NCBI GenBank assembly: GCA_964593905.1
Contig: CAZQLE010000109.1
Span: 1 to 12,820, forward strand
Length of the DNA stretch: 12,820 nt
Direction: 5' to 3'
DNA from: CAZQLE01 sp964593905
GTDB taxonomy: Bacteria; Chloroflexota; Anaerolineae; Anaerolineales; Anaerolineaceae
Shown: in pieces, positions 5,629 through 12,820 of the stretch
How positions within the stretch are numbered: position 1 is the first letter of the stretch
Layout of the letters: each line of letters starts with the position of its first letter
Program-made: the position numbers and the translations under genes
The notes under the pieces: model-generated
Seen by the model: the letters and a program-made list of their open reading frames with translations, nothing else
Databases searched by the model: none
Told to the model about the DNA's origin: nothing

Positions 5629-8600
5629 ATGTCTAAACATCGCTCATTCATCCTGATCACACGCATCTTCCTGATCCTCAGTTTTGTGCTTACCGCTGTG
5701 GGGGTTCAACCGCCCCGACAGGTTCAGGCATACGATCTTTATAAAGGTGACTATGCCGTGAAAATCGATTATAAGGATCAACGCATCCTCCTTACGAGTT
5801 GGACCGCAGATCTGGAAAATATCGATGTCACCCTTAAAGATGAAGAGGGCACCCTGCTGGAAAAAGGCGCCTTTGGCGGCGGTCAAAACGGATATGCTTA
5901 CTACTACCCCGCCCACCCTCTTTTGCCGGGTATGTCGTATCGCATCGAAGACAAATCCACTGGTTTTGTCCGTGAAGGAACCCTGTTTGATTTTCGGGTT
6001 ACCGGGGTCGACCAGGCCGCAAACACCATTTTCGGCATTGCCAAACCGAATATTTCTTTCAGAATCTACGCCGGCGGGCAGCAGATCGGAACATCCTCCG
6101 ATTCAGATGGCAACTGGCAGGTTCAATTTGCAAACATGTCTGTCTCCGTCCATTCCAGTCTATCGGTTGAATTCGACGATTTCTGGGAGACCTACACCCT
6201 CCGTACCAATCCCTATTTTATTTATGACCCCACAGGCATGTTGCAAGTGATTGGAGATGTCTATCCGGGCACGCCGGCTGTTCGGATCACCGATGCCGAC
6301 GGTGTGGAAAAATTTGCCGCACAACCGCTGGCACGCTGCTATGTCTATCAGATTGGAGATTACTGTCTGGATATTCTTAACGCTGGCGCCGACCCGCAGC
6401 CGGGTGATCAGTTGCTGATTGAACAAAACGGCGAAGTCATTACATCGGCGGCCATCCCCGATTTCACCACCCTGTCGATCGATTTCAACGGCGACGGAAC
6501 GCTGGCGGGAACCGGGCCTGCCAATACCCGGCTTTTCACCAATTGGTCCACCAGTTTTATTTCGACCGATGAAAATGGAAATTGGATTGACCCGACCAAC
6601 ACCCAGTTTAACGGTACGCAGATGTATTTTTTGGCGGGTCTTGAAGTTGAAAACGGCAACCAGTTTGGGGTTCGCAAATGGGAATCGGATGATTTTCAAT
6701 TTGGTAAGGTCGATTTCTCAATCGATCACGACGGTTATTTAAATTTAGTCTCCTGGTCTGAAAAAGAGCGTTTTCTTTTGGAAGTTTACACCTCGCCAGA
6801 CGAAACCTCGCGTATCTATGGTGAAGTTTTCCAGCCAGGGTACGGTGCAGACCCCAACAGTGCCTCTTTTTATTTTCCAAATCTTCAGGCTGGCTACCGG
6901 GTTAAAATTTCAAACTACACCAGCGCGCAGATTTTGGATCTTCCTGACATAAGCATCGATATAATCGATCTCGAACAGGATCTGATCAGCGGCAGCGGGC
7001 CGGCGAATACCGGGCTGGAAATCACCCAGATCGAAATGCTCAACACCATCCCCGATGTCTTGCAAGCCCATCAAACAACCACCGATGAAAACGGGCACTG
7101 GTCGATTGATTTTAAAAATGATCCGGCAGTCGATTTGGTGCGCGGGGCCAGCTTCAAGATTGCTTTTTCAAAAAGCGAGCCCGGTTCAACCGAAACCTAC
7201 CAGCGCATTATCCGGCCGCGCGATCTTTTCCCTTATATCGACGCCAACATCACCACCGATCTGCTGCAAGTGCGCAACTTGAACCCCGGCGAGACTGTTG
7301 CCGTCACCATTCTACCGCCCACCGGAGACGACACAGCGTTGTATACCGGTCTTAACATCCTGGCAAACGAGAATGGAGCGATTAATTTACCTTTCGGAGA
7401 GCATCAGGTAAATTTAAGTGCCTTACAAAGGGTCACCGTCGCCCGCGAAGGCAGTTCGCTGCAAATGACTATCTCAGACCTGATCGGAGAAGACGGCCGG
7501 ATTGATTTCGGAACCTTTGGCGACACCCCCCATTCAGCATTAAGGAAATACCGCTTCTGCCCCGCCATGTTTTTAAGCGCAAACGGTTCTTCCTCCGAGT
7601 GGTATCGGTATGTGGATCATGGATCTACCTGTAACTTTCCAGAAAATCTTTATCAGACCGCATTGTTTGACGAACAATTCAACCGCACATCGGCCAGGTT
7701 TGATGACAGCCTGACGAATTCCCCGACCCTGGCAGTGAACCTGACCACCAATACCATCTCAGGGGCCAACTGGGGGCAGAGCAAGCTATTAAATATCTCC
7801 ATTGAAACAACCGAATCTCAGACGATCCATCTGCCGGCGGTAAACAGCAGCGAATTCCAACGATCGCTTACCACCGTGCCGAATTACACACTCAAACCCG
7901 GCGACAAAGTGACCGTATCCCGCAGCGCCTACCCGGCCTACTCACTTGCCATGATTGTAGAATCTCTGGCGGCTCCCACAGTGGACTATGCCACCGAAAC
8001 CGTGCAGGGCAGTGGTGTGGACGGAAGAACCATCTGCCTTTTACAGAGCGGAGATTCCAGAGAATGCAGCGAAATAGCCGACGGTACGTGGTCAATACAA
8101 GATCTTTCAATTGGATCTCCGGTTGATCTTTCTCCTCTGCGAGAATTTACCATTTCGCTGACCAAAAATGGCGTGGCAGGTGAAGAAGAATGCGGCCAGA
8201 ACTGTGAAACCCGCCTTACCATCCTCCCCTCTCCTTCTCTATGGGTGAATGCAGATCACGACCTCATCCGTCTCGACCGCTTTACCCCGCCGGTGCAGGT
8301 CAGGGCTTATGAAAAAGAGACCGACCGGTTGCTCGCCAGCTTCACAGTCAACACCGGCACCGGCACCATTTTTGCCGGGGTGGATCTAAACACCGGCGAC
8401 CGGGTCACAGTCCAAGATGCCGCTAGCCATACCGAAAATTACACCCTGCAAAACATCACCCTCACCGGGGTGGATCGCTCCATCCCCGCCTATGACGGCA
8501 TAGCAGAAGAAGTGGCTTTGGTATATGCCAGCTTCTGGAATTACTACTCCCCGGTCGTCTCACCTGTGACAGAGCGGAACGGTGAGAACTGGCATAAGGA

Positions 8601-11070
8601 ATTGGATCCTTTGTCCGCTTTACCGGAATTTTATCTGTGCGACAGCGCAGGCAACTGCACCTGGGTGGACCCCGGCGTGCCGGCCATCAGCGCCGCGCTG
8701 AATTCAGACCAGATTCATCTTGAACACTTCCGACCCTTCACCGCCCTCTCGGTCAGCCTGGTTTCACCGCAGGGTCAATTCTCGCCGCCGATCAAGGTCA
8801 GCTCAAATGCCAGCGGGTCTGCCATCATCGATCTGGCGGCCAAAAGCATCGATCTCGCACCCGGTAGCAAAATTGAAGTGTTTGATGGTTCGTGGAAATC
8901 AAGCACTTTTACCGCCCAGACGTTAACCTACACCAGCGACGCAGCCGCGCGCACCCTGCGCGGTACGGCTCCGGCCAATGCCAACCTGCGCATCACCGTC
9001 CTCACCCGCGACGGCCAGACCGCGCAGAAAAGCGTTTTTGCCAACAGTTCCGGCCAGTGGACCTTCAATTACGGCGCGCTTTACTGGGATGGGCTGGATA
9101 TTCAGGCCCTGTATATAGACGCGCTGGATAACAAAGCCACGCACGCCACGCGCATCCAACTGGATGGCTTGCCAGCCGCAGCGCAGGCCCTGAACCTGGC
9201 GTTTGAACAGGCCGGCAATGACGATATTCCTCAGCTCGACCCGCACAAAGCCGCCAGCCGGCGCGATTTCAACCTGATCCAACAGCTCTTTGCCGGCCTC
9301 ACCCGTCTCGACGCCAACGGGAATATTGGCCCCTGGCTGGCCGAAAGCTGGACCGTCTCCGAAGACCAGAAGTCGTATATCTTCACCCTGCGCAGCGGCC
9401 TAAAATGGTCCGACGGGGTGGCGCTCACCGCCGCCACCGCGCGCGACAGCCTGACCCGGCTCAAAAACCTGACCGCCGAAGAGGCGCCCTTCCAGAGCAT
9501 GGTCTGGAAACAGATTAAAACCGTCAAAGTGGTGGATGCCACCCATCTACAAATTGATCTGAGCGTCGCCAATGCGGCCTTCCCGGCCTTGCTGGCCGAA
9601 CCGGCAGCCCGCCCGTTGCCCATCCATGCCATCAACGATCAGAAGAGCCCCGAACAATGGCCTTCCAGCAGCGCCTACCGCATCATTGAGTGGAATATCC
9701 CCGATGAGGCCAACACCGGGCGCATTCGTCTGGCAAAAAACACCACCTATTACGCCACCAGCGCGGCCAGCCCAGTCTACATCAATATCCTGCTGCGTTC
9801 ATTCGCCGAGCAAGAGCAGATGTACAACAATGGCAGCCTGCACTTGCTTGAAAATGTCCTTCTGCCAGCCGACGACTACCGCGCCGGGCAGTTGGTCACC
9901 CTGAACGATCCGTGCAGCGTTTTCTTCGCTTTCAATACCACGCAGGAGCATGTCAACAATGCGACCTTCCGCCGCGCCTTAAGCCTGGCGCTGGACCGGA
10001 CCGCGTTGATCAACAACGAAACCCTTCTGCCGGGCCCGCAGCGTGCGGCGACCTGGTTCACCCCGCCGATCGAATCGGCGGCGGCCACCCCAGACCGCTA
10101 CCCCAACCTGGGGCCGCGCTACAACCCCGCAGAAGCCACCCGGTTAATGAACGCCTACAAGACGGGCAAATCCATCACCGATCCGGCTGAGATCTCAGTG
10201 GATCTGTTCACAGCCAACGATGAACAGAGCAAGGCGCTGGCTTATACTCTTGAAAATATCTGGGAAAGTCGTTTCGGTATCAACATCAACGTGGTCGAAG
10301 AAGATCCTGAAATTTTGCCCAACCGGATCAAAACCGAAAATCTGTCTCTCTGGTCTGGTTCGTGGTGTGCCAATTACAACGACGCAGCCAGTTTCCTGGG
10401 CGATACCTTCTTAAAGAACGGCGCCTTCAACCCGACCGAGGCCGGCATCAACTGGACCACTGGAAACTACGCAGCCTATGCGACGAAATTAAGTGACGCC
10501 GCTAAAACAGGTGATCTTGAAGCGCGCCGCCTGCTCAATGCCCAGGCCGAAAATCTGCTGGTGCACAACGACGCGGTGATCCTGCCGCTCTACTGGGCGC
10601 AGCACAACGATCTGGTTCGCCCCGAAATCCGCCGCACAACCGGGCTGGTGAATTCATGGGGGCTGCTCTCAGACTGGCGCTTCAACAACTTCAGCGCGCC
10701 GGCCGGGCCTTCACAGGCCGCCACGGTCAAATCGAGTGATGACAAGATCAGCGTCACAGCTCCGGCCGGCGCTTTCGGTGAAGCCGTTACCCTCAAACTC
10801 GGTCTGACCAGTGTCACCCCGCCGCAGCGCTACCGTTCGGCATCCAAAGCCTTCAAACTGGAAGCAATCTCCACCGCGACGGGCAAGGCGATCTCTTCAC
10901 TGCCCGGCAAGAATCTGACCTTTACCGTGCGCTACGATCTGCCGATTCCTGAGAAAACCGTCGAAGAATCGCTGCGGCTTTACCGTCTCGACGCCAACGG
11001 TCAAACCTGGACGCCCGTAGCCGGGATGTTAAACCAGACCCTGCGCACCTTTACCGCCCAGGCCCCGCTC
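5629..11070 (+). CDS. Giant secreted multi-domain protein with Ig-like repeats and a family 5 solute-binding domain (5' part, up to the assembly gap)
   Basis: 1,814 residues before the gap. ATG 5629 is preferred over in-frame GTG 5605 because it follows AAAGGAT and begins a proper signal peptide: KHR, a hydrophobic stretch to about residue 26, then cleavage after VQA (residue 34). There is no lipobox cysteine. Residues 40-1179 are seven diverged repeats of about 163 residues, each with a 'xGxW' signature (Trp at 163, 319, 491, 658, 821, 988, 1144) and several with GTGPAN or GSGPAN. Residues about 1188-1685 are a complete SBP_bac_5 (OppA/DppA-like) domain. Residues 1690-1814 are a ZU5-like domain with TAPAGAF and LTFTVRYDLP. 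Reading through the Ns in this frame hits TGA at 11107-11109, but the gene very probably continues in the frame from 11081. Cysteines are few (12) and mostly closely paired, as in exported proteins. The role is unknown; extracellular peptide binding or adhesion is inferred. Confidence 0.85.
5746..9165 (+). repeat. Seven protein-level tandem repeats of about 163 residues (Ig-like pairs)
   Basis: The signature tryptophan codons begin at 6115, 6583, 7099, 7600, 8089, 8590 and 9058, spaced 156, 172, 167, 163, 167 and 156 residues apart. A second pattern, 'LxPGxxxxVxD' at the end of the first half of each unit, repeats at about 158, 162, 177, 159, 165 and 156 residues. Each unit seems to hold two beta-sandwich halves: one beginning with a short 'vxIDxDxI' strand, one beginning near GxGPAN and containing the DENGNW-type turn, resembling bacterial Ig domains of the Big_6 type. 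The repeats are too diverged to show at DNA level. Confidence 0.7.
9190..10680 (+). other. Embedded solute-binding protein family 5 domain (SBP_bac_5)
   Basis: Residues about 1188-1684 of the giant protein match the whole length of a peptide/nickel-type substrate-binding protein: QLDPH at 1202-1206, QLFAGLTRLD, WLAESWTVSEDQKSYIF, TLRSGLKWSDGVALTA, SSAYRIIEW, FRRALSLALDR (1447-1457) and ILPLYWAQHNDL near the end, closing with GLLSDWRF. Both lobes are present. Such proteins normally stand alone as lipoproteins beside permease genes; here the domain is internal, with no transport permease in view. Confidence 0.9.
10699..11070 (+). other. ZU5-like beta-sandwich domain, cut by the gap
   Basis: Residues 1691-1814 carry VTAPAGAFGEAVTL, a KAFKLEA strand, LTFTVRYDLP, then LRLYRLDANGQTW and LRTFTAQAPL. 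In related Chloroflexota proteins this domain ends a few residues later with a 'HFSxFxL'-like strand, which would fall in the unsequenced gap. The family name is by resemblance only. Confidence 0.55.
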
Positions 11071-11080
11071 NNNNNNNNNN
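11071..11080. other. Assembly gap of ten Ns inside the giant gene
   Basis: Ten unknown bases. The frame before the gap has codons starting at 11071 and the open frame after it starts at 11081, so ten bases cannot join them. The true distance should be a multiple of three, and the missing ends of two domains suggest it is longer than ten bases. Confidence 0.9.
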
Positions 11081-12820
11081 CGGGTGCGCATCGACAACAA
11101 CAGCAGTGAGATGATCTTCAACACAAACGTGAAAGTCCATAATGACGGCACTTTTGTCTCTTGCCCGGCCGACCGCCAGAACGGCAGCCACGAAGCGCCA
11201 CTGCTGATCCGGAATAAGGTCAAGATCGAACAGGGCAGTTTTGTCATCAACATGGTCATGAAAGCCCTGACCATTGCCAATGTGGAATATGAAAACCGGG
11301 CTGTCAGCGGTCACTTCGACGCCCTGCCCGAGACCGCGCTGAGGGTTGAAATTATTCCCAATGGATCGGGGGCACAGCCGCTCGCTCAGGCCATTAGCGC
11401 AGATGAAAATTCGGGCGAATGGCGGGCAGAATTTGACCCGGAAACCACCCCCGAATTATCTGCGGCAGATATCATCCGCGCCCGCATCGGTGACGCAACC
11501 GCGCAGCAAATCTTCACCTGGCGCGGGATTCCGCGTCTGACCGCCAATGTATCGCGTGATGACATCCTCATCGAGGGTCTGCTGGGGCGCGAAAGCGGTA
11601 CATTCACCATTTATGACGGCGACGGCAACGAGCTGTATGCCGCCCCCCTGCCAATCGACAGCCAGGGCCGCTCTTTTTATCCCTATGCCGCCACCGGTTT
11701 GCAGCTCGAACCGTCCATGCGGATGGTGTTTGAATCGCTGGGGATATTCCGCGAATTGACCATCCCCGAAAACCTGGCGGTCACCGCGGCAGATTCCGAG
11801 ACAAATTATCTCAGCGGCACCGGCCCGGCCGACACCGATCTATTTCTGGTCCTGCCGGACCGCCCCGATTTTGAGCCCTACCGTGTGACCGTGGATTACG
11901 ACGGCAACTGGGCGGTTGACCTGAACAGCCTGGAACCGGCCATCGACTTACTGCCCGGCGAAAAGGTCTATATGGAAGACCGCAGCCAGGAAAACCACCG
12001 CGTCATCGCCGAGAATGTGGAATGTCACACAATCCAGTTCACCTATGTTCCTTCCAATGGCGGTCATGTTGACGCCCTGCCGGCAGAGAACTGTCCGGGC
12101 GGCGGGTTTGTGCGCGGCACGCAAATTCGTCTGGAAGCGCAACCCGAAACAGGCTTTCAATTCTTGCACTGGGCAGGCGATTTAACCGGGAGCGAAGCGG
12201 CCCCCGTGCTGACAATGGGCGCAGATGATCTAAACATCACTGCCAGCTTTGGGCTGGGTGAAGAATCCATTCCGCAAACGGCCCCACAGTTATTGCAACC
12301 TATCAGCAATGCACAGCTCACCAGCGATCTGCCAAAGTTTGAATGGTCCCTGCTGCCCGACCTGCCAGAAGATGGCAGCGCTTTCTACGACCTGCAAGTA
12401 TCGGATGTGCCTGCGTTCTCATCAAATTACGGCTTCAGCATTCGCTTTGAATCGCCCTGGGATGACAGCCTGGGAACGCTGACCCAGCCGCTGACCGAAG
12501 GCAAATGGCACTGGCGCGTGCGCGTTGGGCGGATGAGCGCAGATAAGCTGTACTATGGTCCCTGGAGCGAAACACGCAGCTTTTCCATTGACCTGACCCC
12601 TCCCACCGCTGCGCCAGCGCTGCTCTTCCCCGATGCTGACGCCTCCACCAGCGGGGTGCCCACCTTTGCCTGGCAAAGCGACCCGGCCGCCGCTTATTAT
12701 CTGTTCTGCCTGCGCTCTGGCTCAGAAACCTGTGAAGACGAAAACCTGCAGCGCGTAACAGCCGCCACCCATCGTCCCGGCGGCATCGCGGCCGGCGCCT
12801 ACTTCTGGCAGGTCATGAGC
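11081..12820 (+). CDS. Continuation of the giant secreted protein: Ig-like repeats, InlB B-repeat-like and fibronectin-like domains (3' partial)
   Basis: A 580-codon frame with no stop from the gap to the window end. Residue numbers count from base 11081. Residues 1-148 are the rest of one 163-residue repeat (signature SGEW, Trp114) and 149-312 another (SGTGPADT, DYDGNW, Trp277); their spacing of exactly 163 residues ties this part to the array before the gap. Residues 316-391 resemble an InlB B-repeat domain: SNGGHVDALP, GTQIRLEAQPETGFQFLHW, AGDLTG, NITASFG. Residues 401-505 and 506-580 are two fibronectin-like domains with PKFEW, GKWHWRVRVG, YGPWSETRSFSI and PTFAW, AGAYFWQV. No membrane anchor or sorting signal is seen, but the C-terminus is missing. 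Starting the gene here is unlikely: GTG 11084 has no visible ribosome site and no signal peptide follows. It is best read as the same gene as 5629-11070. Confidence 0.82.
12026..12253 (+). other. InlB B-repeat-like domain
   Basis: About 76 residues following the pattern 'GGxV...GxxVxLxAxPxxGxxFxxWxGDxxG...xxITAxFG' typical of divergent InlB B-repeat (Flg_new-type) domains of surface proteins. Two cysteines, VEC just upstream and ENC inside, may form a disulfide. Confidence 0.7.

Noticed and set aside
9306..11000. Shared stretch CGTCTCGACGCCAACGG near 9304 and 10984 as a DNA repeat
   Set aside because: It is a single short match encoding RLDANG in unrelated domains, and nothing around it is duplicated.
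11081..11109. TGA at 11107-11109 as the real end of the giant gene
   Set aside because: It is in frame only if the gap is exactly ten bases; the other frame is open for 580 codons and continues the same repeat family.
11029..11314. Minus-strand open frames spanning the N gap
   Set aside because: They exist only because unknown bases do not produce stops, and they oppose the continuing plus-strand gene.

Overview
The window looks like a bacterial chromosome fragment, most likely from the Chloroflexota (Anaerolineae-like). This rests on the style of the proteins rather than on a marker gene: a giant secreted protein built from Ig-like modules, a 'PAGAF' (ZU5-like) beta-sandwich behind a family 5 solute-binding domain, and C-terminal domains with 'PxFxW...GxWxWRV' patterns are all common there. 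All genes lie on the plus strand. I see no rRNA, tRNA, CRISPR array, insertion sequence or origin.

Region 1 (1-3013): two overlapping genes for the halves of a heterodimeric type IV ABC exporter. The first lacks its 5' end. Their ATPase motifs are degenerate in a complementary way, so the pair should form one catalytic and one non-catalytic ATP site. A hairpin at 3033-3072 probably ends this unit.

Region 2 (3078-5320): a palindrome overlapping a likely promoter, then a GntR/FCD-type regulator whose stop codon overlaps the start of a class V PLP enzyme resembling SufS cysteine desulfurase. This looks like an autoregulated two-gene operon, closed by a strong stem-loop with a TTCG loop.

Region 3 (5321-12820): a 300-base regulatory stretch with a promoter and an inverted repeat, then a very large secreted-protein gene. 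The protein has a signal peptide without a lipobox, seven diverged repeats of about 163 residues, a complete extracellular solute-binding protein family 5 (peptide-binding, OppA/DppA-like) domain, and a ZU5-like domain. A 10-N assembly gap follows at 11071-11080. Beyond it a 580-codon frame without stops continues with two more of the same repeats, an InlB B-repeat-like domain and two fibronectin-like domains, and runs off the window. The two parts are almost certainly one gene: the repeat family continues across the gap at the same period. Their frames do not match over exactly 10 bases, so the N run is probably a placeholder of wrong length.

The most unusual item is this giant protein of at least about 2,390 residues, in which a whole transporter-type binding domain sits inside an Ig-like repeat array. 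A surface-exposed or secreted peptide-capturing or sensing role is possible, but that is inference.
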